Of a stretch of 64,000 nt of DNA, positions 45,795 to 55,167 are shown piece by piece. The notes below the pieces were generated by a model. It saw only the letters and a program-made list of their open reading frames with translations. It searched no databases and had not been told where the DNA came from. Numbering within the stretch: position 1 is the stretch's first letter; every line of letters begins with the position of its first letter. Source of the DNA: Alkalihalobacterium chitinilyticum (GTDB taxonomy: Bacteria; Bacillota; Bacilli; Bacillales; Bacillaceae_F). The translations under genes were made by a program, and so were the position numbers. The stretch covers positions 248,001 to 312,000 of the forward strand of contig NZ_JAOTPO010000001.1 of NCBI RefSeq assembly GCF_029028005.1, given 5' to 3'.

Positions 45795-46873
45795 TCTTCC
45801 CTCTTTTGATTGATCGCAGTAAACACAGCCGCTGCAACGGTATAAAAAAACGCTGGGTCGTCCTCAAACGTTCTTCCCATCGTTTTTATTTCTTTTGGAT
45901 ACCACTTTAATGCTCCTGCTAGTTCTTCTTGGAAAGATTTTGGTTCCACCCATTTAATACAATGTTGCTGTTGTATAGACTTCGCTTGTTCCTCGAGAGT
46001 TTTTGCTTGATGCGAAATTGATAGAAGCGGAAGCGGAACAACACTTTTACTCCAAGTAAACTTCTGTAATGGCGTCAGTGTATGATGGCTGATTCCATAA
46101 TGTCTTTCTCTCTCGTCAGCAAAGGATACCCTTGGCACCCAAACAGGCTGCCCCTCTAAACTGCCAACAATATTTGCCCAATTGGCTAATTCCATTCCAC
46201 TAAAACCATAGAAGGTACCTGTTCCAACTACACCAGGTCCTAAGGTTATAAGAATAATATCACTCTTTAACTTTTGATCGGCATATTGAAGTGCTGTTAT
46301 TAGATTAACGGCCTCAAATTCCCCTCCAAATGCTTGTCCTACGGTAATTGAATGAAACTGATCTTGTTTGCTTAGTATCCTCATATGTTCACTTAACTTT
46401 AACGGCAACGCTGCTTCATCACTAATAATAACCGTTATTTTCATACTTGCAGAAAAACATCTTATTAAACTGTATACAAGCGGCAGCATACTGTGTAATT
46501 CTGCTAATAATACTCGTTTACCACGTAAACTAAAAGGGGTATGGAACAATGAGTGATCTTCACTTTCTTGTGCTTCCACTGATAGAACACTATGTTGATT
46601 TGGCATGTATCTTGCTTTCATAATATGACCATCAGTCTTCAATTCTTTATGCGGATGCGCTTGAGGGATTGCCTTCACAATATCCCAACCACCCGTACCT
46701 AGTTTCAATTCAGTTGCCGTTACGTTAACCACAATTTCTTCCTGCTCCTGTACTTTCGAAAAGAACGTACGATACAAGATCGCACGCCCCGCTCCACCAG
46801 ACGTTTCTAAGAGCTGTATATCATCGTCTTCAAAAATAATCTTCCTTACAATGACTACCTCTTCCCTATACAT
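45791..46873 (-). CDS. DUF3866 family protein
   Basis: A 360-residue soluble protein. GHIMKARYMPNQHSVLSVEA, then LITLGPGVVGTGTFYGFSGM and VPRVSFADERERHYGISHHT are conserved in DUF3866. The GTGTxxGFSG stretch suggests a nucleotide- or phosphate-binding loop, but no activity is known. The start is uncertain: ATG 46873 is 12 bases from AGGAG, and a GTG four codons earlier abuts the site. Convergent with mciZ. Confidence 0.7.
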   Translation of the reverse strand: MYREEVVIVRKIIFEDDDIQLLETSGGAGRAILYRTFFSKVQEQEEIVVNVTATELKLGTGGWDIVKAIPQAHPHKELKTDGHIMKARYMPNQHSVLSVEAQESEDHSLFHTPFSLRGKRVLLAELHSMLPLVYSLIRCFSASMKITVIISDEAALPLKLSEHMRILSKQDQFHSITVGQAFGGEFEAVNLITALQYADQKLKSDIILITLGPGVVGTGTFYGFSGMELANWANIVGSLEGQPVWVPRVSFADERERHYGISHHTLTPLQKFTWSKSVVPLPLLSISHQAKTLEEQAKSIQQQHCIKWVEPKSFQEELAGALKWYPKEIKTMGRTFEDDPAFFYTVAAAVFTAINQKRED

Positions 46874-46984
46874 AACAACACTCACTCCTACTCCGTAAAC
46901 ACACCCCTACTATCCTAACCAATATTTAACAAACTATGTATAAGTACGCGGCGCCTTTAGTGGTGCAGCGTACCTTTATCGCTG

Positions 46985-47021
46985 TAAAACAGGAAAGGAG
47001 ACTGATTTAATCAGTCTCCTT
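46985..47021 (-). terminator. Terminator of the thioredoxin-like gene
   Basis: A 12-bp stem (46995-47006 with 47010-47021) with loop TTA, followed leftward by TCCTGTTTTAC. It contains the stop codon. Confidence 0.75.
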
Positions 47022-47552
47022 GGCTATTGGCAGGGCTAGATGTTCGAGCATTTCATAGTTTATTTCTCCGCGGACAACTTGTTGGATTACCCGGTCTCGA
47101 TCAATAATATAGGTCATTGGGAAGCCAGGTGGTTGGTACGTGTTGTTAACCTCACCTTCAATATCAAGGAGCGTTGGCAGAGTTACATTTACCTCTTCCA
47201 TAAAATTCTGTATGTCTTCCTCTACGGTTGCTCTTCTTTCGTAGTAGTACATATTTACAGTTAAGACTTGTAGGCCCAGATCTCCATAATCTTCCTGAAA
47301 TTGCATGAAGTCAGGCATCTCATCCTTACAAGGAGGACACCACGTCGCCCAGAAATTAAGGATGATTACATCTCCTTCATAGTCAGAAAGAGACCCTTCA
47401 ACACCTTCTTCTCCCCAAACAGGTAAAGTAAAATCAATCGCTTTCAATCCTTTTTCAACACCTAGCGGCTTTTCGCGGTCTGTAGCGATTACAAATATAA
47501 TTAGGCCCGTAGCAATTACTAAAGTTAAAATACTGATTATGCGTCTATTCAA
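47007..47552 (-). CDS. Thioredoxin-fold membrane-anchored oxidoreductase (ResA/TlpA-like)
   Basis: A 181-residue protein with one N-terminal membrane segment (about 4-24) and the active site WATWCPPCKDEMP (Cys72, Cys75). It belongs to the TlpA/ResA group and probably acts outside the membrane on disulfides. Overall it is the same length as the ResA at 55-582 but less like B. subtilis ResA, and its neighbours do not point to cytochrome assembly. Start is TTG with GAGGGA upstream. Confidence 0.8.
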   Translation of the reverse strand: MNRRIISILTLVIATGLIIFVIATDREKPLGVEKGLKAIDFTLPVWGEEGVEGSLSDYEGDVIILNFWATWCPPCKDEMPDFMQFQEDYGDLGLQVLTVNMYYYERRATVEEDIQNFMEEVNVTLPTLLDIEGEVNNTYQPPGFPMTYIIDRDRVIQQVVRGEINYEMLEHLALPIAKETD

Positions 47553-47765
47553 TCTAAATCCCTCATTCCATTACCGTACTTTACATTATATTAACTATAA
47601 TAACATGGCTATAATATGAATACTAAAAAAGAGAGTGACAATCTTATTACACTGTCAGGCTTCTTTTAATAAAAAATTGTTTCTTTATTATTCTCTCAAT
47701 ATTTGCTAGAATTAACACGGCTTAGTTAATTTTATATTGTGCTTATTTAAAGAAAGGGGCTTTTT

Positions 47766-48596
47766 ATGTCTATCATCGAAGCTTTTATTTTTGGTCTCGT
47801 CCAAGGGATCACTGAATTTCTACCGGTATCAAGTACGGCTCATATCGTTATTACACAAATGATATTCGGATATACTTTCCCAGGCTTAGCCTTTGAAATT
47901 TACTTACATTTAGCTTCTATTTTAGCAGTGATGATCTATTTTAGAAGAGATATTGTTGATGTTGTTACCGGTTTTTTTAAATTTTTTGTTGACCGTTCTA
48001 AAGAAAACAAAGTACATTTCTATTTTGGAATTTATATCATCGTTGCAACAGGAATTACAGGGGGACTTGGGCTCGTATTAAAAGACGTAGTGGGCGAAAC
48101 GATGAAAACACCATACTTCATCGCAGCTGCTTTAACTGTGACTGGACTTGCACTTATTTTTATTGAAAGATTTCACAAGTACGGCTCTCGGACCGAAAAA
48201 GATATGACTTTTAAAGATTCGATCATCGTAGGTTTAGGGCAAACACTCGCTGTTCTTCCTGGTATTTCAAGATCTGGAGCAACTTTAATTGCTGCTCTAT
48301 TAGTAGGGTTAAGTCGAGACACTGCAGTACGATACTCGTTCTTACTAGTAATCCCAGTTATTCTTGGTTCTTCTGTTTTAGCTATAGACGAACTCGGTTC
48401 AGGAATGTTTAGTTCAATTGGTGCACCGGCACTTATCGTTTCTTTCATTTCAACATTTATTTTTTCATGGCTAGGAATTGTTTGGCTCATCGAGTTCTTA
48501 AAGAAAAGTAAGCTGTTCTATTTTGCGATATACTGTTTTGTTGTTGCAATTCTAGTGGCACTATTTATTAATCCAGATACAATTATGGATATTTAA
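47766..48596 (+). CDS. uppP: UppP (BacA), undecaprenyl-diphosphatase
   Basis: A 276-residue membrane protein with both active-site repeats: GITEFLPVSSTAH (residues 15-27) and LPGISRSGATLIAALL. It recycles the undecaprenyl carrier used in cell wall synthesis and confers bacitracin resistance. AAAGGGGC precedes the ATG. It stands alone with its own terminator. Confidence 0.94.
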   Translation: MSIIEAFIFGLVQGITEFLPVSSTAHIVITQMIFGYTFPGLAFEIYLHLASILAVMIYFRRDIVDVVTGFFKFFVDRSKENKVHFYFGIYIIVATGITGGLGLVLKDVVGETMKTPYFIAAALTVTGLALIFIERFHKYGSRTEKDMTFKDSIIVGLGQTLAVLPGISRSGATLIAALLVGLSRDTAVRYSFLLVIPVILGSSVLAIDELGSGMFSSIGAPALIVSFISTFIFSWLGIVWLIEFLKKSKLFYFAIYCFVVAILVALFINPDTIMDI

Positions 48597-48602
48597 AATA
48601 CT

Positions 48603-48637
48603 AAAAAGACTGACACCCCTGTGTCAGTCTTTTTGCT
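48603..48637. terminator. Bidirectional terminator between uppP and the COG0523 gene
   Basis: A perfect 14-bp stem (48603-48616 with 48621-48634), loop CCCT, with As and Ts on both sides. Confidence 0.88.
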
Positions 48638-49636
48638 CTATATTTGAATTAACTGCTGAAAACTATTCCTGATCTCTTCTCCATTCAATTCGCTACCAAT
48701 AAGAATGATACAAGGCTTCGCAACTAATTGATCATTACTGCGATTTAACATAAGCTGACCTGAAGCATATTGATACTGAAACATTTGTGGTGTTTCTGTT
48801 AATTGAATAATACCTTTACTTCTCACAATTTTTGGCATACTCTGAAGCCATCGCTCAAAACTAATGCGGTCAACAGATGGTATGTCCCGTAGTGTAATTG
48901 CTTCAAACATATGGTGATGATGGTGGTGATGGTCGTGGCCGTGGTCATGGTGGTGGTGATCCTGTTTCTCACAACCACAACTTTCATCACAAGGCGCAAT
49001 GGAATACGCTCTATTTAATACTCTTTCCTTTAATAAAACATCCGTACTAATCTCACCATGTGTTGTCTCAATAAAATCAGCTCGCTTATCTACTAAATCG
49101 CCAATTTTCTTTCTAACCTTTGTTAATTCTTTCTCTTTAATTAAATCAATTTTATTTAAAACGACTAACGAAGACGAATTAATTTGCTTTTTTAAAATGT
49201 CTCTAATCTCTTTTGAACTTGAAAAAATACTTTGATATTCAAGAAACTTACTTCCATCCACCATTCCAACAGTAGAAACTAATTGAACTTTATCGATTAA
49301 AGAAGGATGTGTGAGTGCTTCAATAATTTCTGATGGATCGGCTACTCCTGTTCCTTCAATAAAAAGAATATCAATATCTTCATTCACTTCTAAAAACACT
49401 GCAAGTTCTCTCGTCATATCTGCTGAAATCGTACAACAAATACACCCATTAAGCATCTCAACCATTCGCTCTTTGTCGAACAATCCTTCTTCGACATTCA
49501 CTTCTCCTAATTCATTTAAAATAAGGGCGGGATTAAGACCTTTATTTTTTGCTGCCTGAACTGCTTTTTGAAGAACTGTTGTTTTTCCACTTCCTAAGAA
49601 ACCAGTGATTAAGTATACTGGAATGGATTTAGCCAT
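48638..49636 (-). CDS. COG0523 (CobW/ZigA-type) GTPase with His-rich metal loop
   Basis: A 332-residue G3E GTPase: P-loop GFLGSGKTT (residues 12-20), the metal motif NGCICCTI (CxCC), NKIDLIK for guanine, then a CDESCGCEKQ cluster and a tract with about 16 His residues (near 232-252) before the C-terminal domain. COG0523 proteins insert or pass on metals, often zinc. The start is uncertain between 49636 and 49663. It is divergent from the permease at 49833 across a Zur-like site, which points to zinc. Confidence 0.85.
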   Translation of the reverse strand: MAKSIPVYLITGFLGSGKTTVLQKAVQAAKNKGLNPALILNELGEVNVEEGLFDKERMVEMLNGCICCTISADMTRELAVFLEVNEDIDILFIEGTGVADPSEIIEALTHPSLIDKVQLVSTVGMVDGSKFLEYQSIFSSSKEIRDILKKQINSSSLVVLNKIDLIKEKELTKVRKKIGDLVDKRADFIETTHGEISTDVLLKERVLNRAYSIAPCDESCGCEKQDHHHHDHGHDHHHHHHHMFEAITLRDIPSVDRISFERWLQSMPKIVRSKGIIQLTETPQMFQYQYASGQLMLNRSNDQLVAKPCIILIGSELNGEEIRNSFQQLIQI

Positions 49637-49702
49637 TGTTTTTTGAACCACCTTTGCAAACATAATCTATCAAATCAAGCATACAATAAATAGAGTATTT
49701 TC

Positions 49703-49727
49703 ACAAATAAGAATCATTACTATTTGT
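49703..49727. promoter_or_regulatory. Zur-like operator between COG0523 GTPase and permease
   Basis: ACAAATAAGAATCATTACTATTTGT is near-palindromic over 25 bases; its centre matches the Bacillus Zur box (AAATCGTAATnATTACGATTT) at 16 of 20 positions. TTGACA follows at 49744 as a possible -35. Confidence 0.65.
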
Positions 49728-49832
49728 GCGTTTCATTTCATTTTCTTGACAAATTATTCTGCTACTACGAAACCTAAATCATCTATGTTAAAATACTATT
49801 TAGCTAGAAATCTACCTATTTAGGAGAGAACT

Positions 49833-50852
49833 ATGAACTTAAAAACCTCAATTTCATCCTTGATGAAAGATTTATTCGGAGTTATATTACTTGTTTTCTT
49901 CCTTTTTCTGTTCTTTAACATTGAACGTTTTAAAGAAGGAACATTTCCTGTATCTGATGTTATGCTTAATGTAAATACAATTTTCCTTGGAATTGTCATT
50001 GAGGCTGTTCCTTTTATTTTGCTTGGGGTGTTTGTTTCTGCGCTCATTCAAATTTATGTTTCAGAAGATACACTGCAAAGATACTTACCAAAAAACGCTT
50101 ATATGGCGTTACTACCAGCTGCTGTATTAGGAGCGATCTTTCCGATTTGTGAATGCGCAATTATACCAGTTGTTCGTCGTCTTATTAAAAAAGGAATGCC
50201 ACTTCATGTCGGTGTTGTGTTTTTAGTTGCTGCACCAATTCTAAATCCAGTTGTTGCTGCATCAACTTTCTACGCTTTCCGTACCGATTTAACTGTTCTA
50301 TATGCTAGAATGGGACTAGCCTTTGTGCTAGCGATTATTATCGGTGCGATTATGTACGTAATCTTTAAAAACAAAGACCAATTAAAGTGGACAAAAGAAG
50401 AGTTGACGGGGAGAGTCGTGCTTCCAGTCGAAACGGCTAAAAAACCTAATCGAATCAAACAAACCTTTTACCATGCTGCCGATGAATTTTTCTTAATGGG
50501 GAAATATTTAATCGCAGGTGCTTTTATCGCCGCTTTATTCCAAACACTGTTAGATCGCAATATATTACTAGCAATCGGTAGTAACGAGTGGTCATCAACA
50601 GGTGTTATGATGGCTTTTGCGTTCATTCTTTCTCTATGTTCAGAAGCAGATGCCTTTGTTGCCGCGTCTTTCGGCAATACATTCACAACTGGATCGATTA
50701 TTGCCTTTCTTGTTTATGGACCGATGTTAGATTTGAAAAACACAATTATGCTGTTTGCCTTCTTCCGAGTGAAATTTGTCATTAGTTTTATGATCGTTGT
50801 TACAGCTGTTGTATTTATTTCAGTTCTATCACTTCAACTATTTGTATTATAA
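49833..50852 (+). CDS. COG0701 permease (YcgR-like)
   Basis: A 339-residue protein with about eight membrane segments in two halves. FPICECAIIPVVRRLIKKGM, AAPILNPVVAAST and CSEADAFVAASFG are the signature motifs of COG0701 (DUF318) permeases. Substrate unproven; pairing with a TIGR03943 protein and a COG0523 GTPase under a Zur-like site suggests a role in zinc supply, as proposed for the B. subtilis YcgR-YcgQ pair. TTTAGGAGAG precedes the ATG. Confidence 0.83.
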   Translation: MNLKTSISSLMKDLFGVILLVFFLFLFFNIERFKEGTFPVSDVMLNVNTIFLGIVIEAVPFILLGVFVSALIQIYVSEDTLQRYLPKNAYMALLPAAVLGAIFPICECAIIPVVRRLIKKGMPLHVGVVFLVAAPILNPVVAASTFYAFRTDLTVLYARMGLAFVLAIIIGAIMYVIFKNKDQLKWTKEELTGRVVLPVETAKKPNRIKQTFYHAADEFFLMGKYLIAGAFIAALFQTLLDRNILLAIGSNEWSSTGVMMAFAFILSLCSEADAFVAASFGNTFTTGSIIAFLVYGPMLDLKNTIMLFAFFRVKFVISFMIVVTAVVFISVLSLQLFVL

Positions 50853-50873
50853 TAGATTAATAGGAGGGATAAG

Positions 50874-51812
50874 ATGAATAGAGAAAATACTGACCTTAGT
50901 TTTCATAGCTATATTCGAGGGATTATCCTTCTAGGTTTTTCGCTACTCATGCTTGCGTTTATTTTATCAGGAAACATTCGCTACTATATCGCCCCTAAAA
51001 TGATGCCCTTTATGTATTTTGCATTAGTTGTTTTTATCATTTTAGGTGTAGTACAAATCATAAGAAGTACGAGGAAGAATGATCAAGAGATTGATTGTGA
51101 TTGCGGCGAAGATCATTCGATGACAGGCTCGCCACTATTGAAAATTGGAATATACTCAATCTTCGTTGCCCCTATTGTGATGGGATTTGTTCTACCGGAT
51201 AAAGTTCTAGATAGTTCAGTTGCTGCCAACCGCGGTGTCCAATATGGAAGCGGGATATTAACAAAACCAACCGACCCAAATGAAATAACGGGCAGTACTT
51301 CGAGAGCTGAAGCATTTCTGGAAAATCCTGATGGTTATTTTGATAGTTTGGGTGAAACGGAAGAGCATTTTTCAGTTGAAGACTTTTATACTGAAGAAGG
51401 TTTTAACCAATATTATCAAGAACTAGCTGAAGAAATGAAAGACCAACAACGAATTATTGTGACTGATGATAATTATTTAGATATTATGACGGTCTTAGAT
51501 TTACACATGGATCAATTTATCGGTAGAGAACTTGTCATTACTGGATTTGTTTACCGTGAACCCGAATTTGAAGATAATCAATTGGTCGTAGCTCGATTTG
51601 CCATGACGTGTTGTGTTGCGGATGCGGCAGTATACGGCACGTTAGTAGAGTCAGACTTAGCAACAGAATATGAAAACGATACGTGGGTTCATGTTGCTGG
51701 TGTTCTTGATAAAACTGACTACAATGGCTACCAAATTCCACTTATACACTTAAGAGAGATTACAGTTATTGATGAACCGGAACAGCCTTATGTGTTCCCA
51801 AGTTTTAGATAA
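50874..51812 (+). CDS. TIGR03943 (DUF1980, YcgQ-like) membrane protein
   Basis: A 312-residue protein with N-terminal membrane segments (about 12-32, 40-60, 92-110), a CDCGEDHS metal-like motif between them and a soluble C-terminal domain with RFAMTCCVADAAVYG. These are the marks of TIGR03943, the usual partner of COG0701 permeases. GGAGGGATAAG precedes the ATG, 21 bases after the permease. It probably helps metal handling at the membrane. Confidence 0.83.
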   Translation: MNRENTDLSFHSYIRGIILLGFSLLMLAFILSGNIRYYIAPKMMPFMYFALVVFIILGVVQIIRSTRKNDQEIDCDCGEDHSMTGSPLLKIGIYSIFVAPIVMGFVLPDKVLDSSVAANRGVQYGSGILTKPTDPNEITGSTSRAEAFLENPDGYFDSLGETEEHFSVEDFYTEEGFNQYYQELAEEMKDQQRIIVTDDNYLDIMTVLDLHMDQFIGRELVITGFVYREPEFEDNQLVVARFAMTCCVADAAVYGTLVESDLATEYENDTWVHVAGVLDKTDYNGYQIPLIHLREITVIDEPEQPYVFPSFR

Positions 51813-51814
51813 CA

Positions 51815-51872
51815 AAGAAAAGTGCAAGCGCCCGTTCACCTAAAGCTAGACATCTTTGAATTTTATACTTCG
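51815..51872. repeat. Interspersed repeat, short copy
   Basis: AGAAAAGTGCAAGCGCCC at the left and AGCTAGACATCTTTGAATTTTATAC at the right, the ends of the copies at 4988 and 21430, but with the middle almost gone. It abuts the trpB terminator. Confidence 0.65.
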
Positions 51873-51873
51873 C

Positions 51874-51905
51874 TAAAAATAAAAGGCTGACAGAATTGTC
51901 AGCCT
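51874..51905 (-). terminator. Terminator of trpB
   Basis: A perfect 9-bp stem (51884-51892 with 51897-51905), loop GAAT, then TTTATTTTTAG leftward. Confidence 0.85.
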
Positions 51906-51916
51906 CTTATTTATTC

Positions 51917-53107
51917 TTATTCATTTCCTTCTTGTAACAAGCGCCTTACTTCATTAACATCTTTGTCACCACGACCTGAAATGTTAACGATAATGATATC
52001 CTCTTTGCTTAACTGGCCTGCTTCTTTTATTGCATAAGCAACAGCATGTGCACTCTCTAGAGCAGGGATAATCCCCTCTGTTCGAGCTAATGTTTGAAAG
52101 GCATCTAATACTTCTTTTTTAGAAACAGAATAATACTCAGCGCGCTCAGTTACCTTTAGATAACTATGCTCTGGTCCAATTCCAGGATAGTCTAAACCAG
52201 CTGAAATCGAATGGGTAGGTAACGGGTTTCCTTCTTCATCCTGTAAACAAAGGCATTTGAAACCATGGATGACACCAGGCGTACCCTTTGTAAGAGTTGC
52301 CGCTTCTTCAGGCTCAACTCCAACAAGCCTTACATTTTCTTCAGGCAAGTATTCGGAAAATGCACCAATAGCATTACTTCCTCCACCGACACACGCGACG
52401 ACGACGTTTGGTAATTTTCCTTCCTTTTCAAGAATCTGGCGTTTCGACTCTTTACTAATGATCGACTGAAAATGATGAACCATTGTCGGAAATGGATGTG
52501 GCCCAACGGCAGATCCAAGAAGGTAAAACGTGTTCTCGTAGTTTTCGACAAGGTCATTTAATGCTTCATCAACAGCATCTTTCAATCGCCCTTGACCTTT
52601 ATGAACAGGAACAACTGTTGCTCCTAAAAGTTCCATACGAAATACATTTAACTCCTGGCGACGAGTGTCTTCAGCCCCCATGTAAATGATACACTCCATG
52701 CCGAGCATTGCACATGCTGTAGCAGTAGCTACACCATGCTGTCCAGCCCCAGTTTCAGCGATAATTCTGTGAGCACCCATTTTTTTTGCTAATAAAATTT
52801 GCCCGATTACATTGTTAATTTTATGGGCACCTGTATGGTTTAAATCTTCTCGTTTTAAATAAATTTTTGCACCGCCACATTTTTCAGTTAACCTTTCAGC
52901 TAGAGTTAATGGATTTTCTCTGCCGACATATTCTTTTAAATAGTACAAGTATTCCTCGACAAATTCAGGATCTTCTTTATACTTATTAAAGTTTTCATCT
53001 AAACGCTCTAACACTGCGTTTAATTGTGGTGGTACGAAACTTCCGCCAAACTCCCCAAAATACCCTTTTTCATTCTTCTCAACTGTACTCATCTCTGCTT
53101 TACTCAT
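51917..53107 (-). CDS. trpB: Orphan tryptophan synthase beta chain
   Basis: A 396-residue PLP enzyme with the PLP lysine in [48 protein letters not shown] and [10 protein letters not shown]. It makes tryptophan from indole and serine. No trpA or other trp gene is near, so it acts as a stand-alone copy or its partners lie elsewhere. The loop [15 protein letters not shown] has two Cys not usual in TrpB. AAAGGAGAG precedes the ATG. Confidence 0.9.
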   Translation of the reverse strand: MSKAEMSTVEKNEKGYFGEFGGSFVPPQLNAVLERLDENFNKYKEDPEFVEEYLYYLKEYVGRENPLTLAERLTEKCGGAKIYLKREDLNHTGAHKINNVIGQILLAKKMGAHRIIAETGAGQHGVATATACAMLGMECIIYMGAEDTRRQELNVFRMELLGATVVPVHKGQGRLKDAVDEALNDLVENYENTFYLLGSAVGPHPFPTMVHHFQSIISKESKRQILEKEGKLPNVVVACVGGGSNAIGAFSEYLPEENVRLVGVEPEEAATLTKGTPGVIHGFKCLCLQDEEGNPLPTHSISAGLDYPGIGPEHSYLKVTERAEYYSVSKKEVLDAFQTLARTEGIIPALESAHAVAYAIKEAGQLSKEDIIIVNISGRGDKDVNEVRRLLQEGNE

Positions 53108-53197
53108 TCTAAACTCTCCTTTAATTCTAAAGTAATCACAATAACATAATATTATGATAATTTATATTTTATCAGCTTTATATAGTAGTAGCAATGA

Positions 53198-54826
53198 TTA
53201 ATGGTTACTCACACCAATGGTAGATTCTGTTTTAGGCTGATGGACTACTTCTAATTGATCCTCTTGTTTCAATAAGAAATAATGAACACTATCTACTAAG
53301 GCATACCAACTCGCTTTAATGATATTACCCGAGACACCAATTGTGCTCCATTTCTCAGTACCGTCTGAAGACTCAATAAGAACACGTACCCGAGATGCTG
53401 TAGCATCTGTTTCATCTAAGACACGAACTTTATAGTCTGATAAGTACATTTTATTAATACAAGGATAAAATTGTTCAAGTGCTTTTCTTAAGGCATGGTC
53501 GAGTGCGTTTACAGGACCGTTTCCTTCTGCAGCAGTTAGCACTTCTTGGTCGTTTACAACTAATTTAACAACTGCTTCCGTTGTAAATGATTGATCTGCA
53601 TTGTTTTCGATAAATATTTTAAAATGATCAAGTTTAAAAAACTCTAAATGTTCACCGAGTCCTTTTTTAACAACTAACTCAAAAGAAGCTTCAGCTGCTT
53701 CATACTGATACCCATTAAGCTCTAGCTCTTTAATTTGTTCAATAATTTGCTTAGTTGCTGGATTATTCTTATCTAAATCTAAATTCCATTCTTTCGCTTT
53801 AAAAAGTACATTACTTTGCCCTGATAGTTCAGAAACTAGTACTCTTCTTTTATTTCCAATAGCTTCGGGTTCAATGTGTTCATACGTTTCAGGATGCTTT
53901 AATACAGCGCTAACATGCATGCCACCTTTATGAGCAAATGCACTTTTCCCGACAAAAGGCTGGTTACTCGGCGGAATCTGGTTGGCAATTTCATGGACAT
54001 ACTTCGAGACCGATGTGAGGTTCACCAACTGATGCGGTTCAATACAGGAATAACCCATTTTTAGCTGTAAATTAGGAATAACAGAAATAAGGTTTACATT
54101 TCCACACCGTTCTCCGTAGCCATTAATTGTACCTTGTACATGAGTCGCCCCCGCTTGAACTGCAGCGATCGTATTTGCAACGGCTACTTCTCCATCATTA
54201 TGACAATGGATGCCGACTTGGATCGATAGCTCCTGTACGACATGTTGGACAATTTCCATCACTTCATGAGGAAGAGAGCCTCCATTCGTATCACAAAGGG
54301 CTACACAGTCAGCACCAGCTGCTTCTGCCTTTTTTATCGCTTGAATAGCGTAGTCAGCATTCCTCTTATATCCATCAAAAAAATGCTCTGCATCAAAAAT
54401 CACTTCTAACCCATTCTCTTTTAAAAACTTTACTGAATCGTAAATCATATCTAAATTCTCTTCTAGTGTCGTTTGTAACGCATGAGTCACTTGAAAATCC
54501 CATGTCTTTCCAAAGATTGCGACAGAACGTACACCACTTTCTAAGATGCGTTGCAAGTTTTGATCTTGATCGGCCGTAACCCCCATACGACGTGTGCTTC
54601 CAAACGCCGTAACCTTAGCATTCTTTAACTCAAGATCCTTCACTTTTTTAAAGAAATTCATGTCCTTTGGATTACTACCAGGCCAACCACCTTCTATGTA
54701 GTGTAACCCCAATTCATCTAGCTTCTTAGCAATCTTTAATTTGTCATCGACAGAAAGACTTACTCCCTCACCTTGTGTGCCATCTCTAAGTGTTGTGTCA
54801 TATAGGAACACATTTTGGCTGCTCAT
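53198..54826 (-). CDS. cimA: CimA, citramalate synthase
   Basis: A 542-residue HMGL/DRE-TIM enzyme: DTTLRDGTQGEGVSLS, the metal site VGIHCHNDGEVAVANTI, NGYGERCGNVNLISV and a C-terminal LeuA regulatory domain from about 400. The GKSAFAHKGGMHVSAV stretch is typical of the CimA group. It condenses pyruvate and acetyl-CoA into citramalate, a threonine-free route to 2-oxobutyrate and isoleucine. GGGGAGTA precedes the ATG. Confidence 0.9.
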   Translation of the reverse strand: MSSQNVFLYDTTLRDGTQGEGVSLSVDDKLKIAKKLDELGLHYIEGGWPGSNPKDMNFFKKVKDLELKNAKVTAFGSTRRMGVTADQDQNLQRILESGVRSVAIFGKTWDFQVTHALQTTLEENLDMIYDSVKFLKENGLEVIFDAEHFFDGYKRNADYAIQAIKKAEAAGADCVALCDTNGGSLPHEVMEIVQHVVQELSIQVGIHCHNDGEVAVANTIAAVQAGATHVQGTINGYGERCGNVNLISVIPNLQLKMGYSCIEPHQLVNLTSVSKYVHEIANQIPPSNQPFVGKSAFAHKGGMHVSAVLKHPETYEHIEPEAIGNKRRVLVSELSGQSNVLFKAKEWNLDLDKNNPATKQIIEQIKELELNGYQYEAAEASFELVVKKGLGEHLEFFKLDHFKIFIENNADQSFTTEAVVKLVVNDQEVLTAAEGNGPVNALDHALRKALEQFYPCINKMYLSDYKVRVLDETDATASRVRVLIESSDGTEKWSTIGVSGNIIKASWYALVDSVHYFLLKQEDQLEVVHQPKTESTIGVSNH

Positions 54827-55108
54827 TTTATACTCCCCACTCTCCTAGCATTACTCTCTACTAAAATCTCAAATCAAAATTTAAATTATCAGATTATTGC
54901 ATTAAAGTATAACACATCAACGTGCAAAAGACTATGTAACGTTCAAAATTTTCAGTTAGTTTTTATTATTCCTTTACTCTTATGAATATGCAATATTATC
55001 TCTAAAAAGTATTAGATACATTCAGGGTGGCATTACCTATTTTCGGGTTGCAAAGCTAATTGCTAGTAAAAGAATGTGCTTCTTTTCAAATTACGACTTT
55101 CAAATAGT
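54827..55108. other. Non-coding gap upstream of cimA
   Basis: About 280 AT-rich bases between cimA and the thiolase terminator. I looked for a T-box (GGGTGG core) and a riboswitch and saw neither. No supported ORF. Confidence 0.6.
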
Positions 55109-55143
55109 AAAAGCGCAATAGAACACAAGTCTATTACGCTTTT
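55109..55143 (-). terminator. Terminator of the thiolase gene
   Basis: A 14-bp stem with one mismatch (55109-55122 with 55130-55143) and a 7-nt loop. Leftward it is followed by ACTATTTGAAAG, a poor T-tract. Confidence 0.65.
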
Positions 55144-55167
55144 AACCTATTTTATTTAAGTGAATTA

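Noticed and set aside
53145-53156. CATAATATTATG palindrome upstream of trpB
   Set aside because: Very AT-rich and likely to occur by chance; no partner site.
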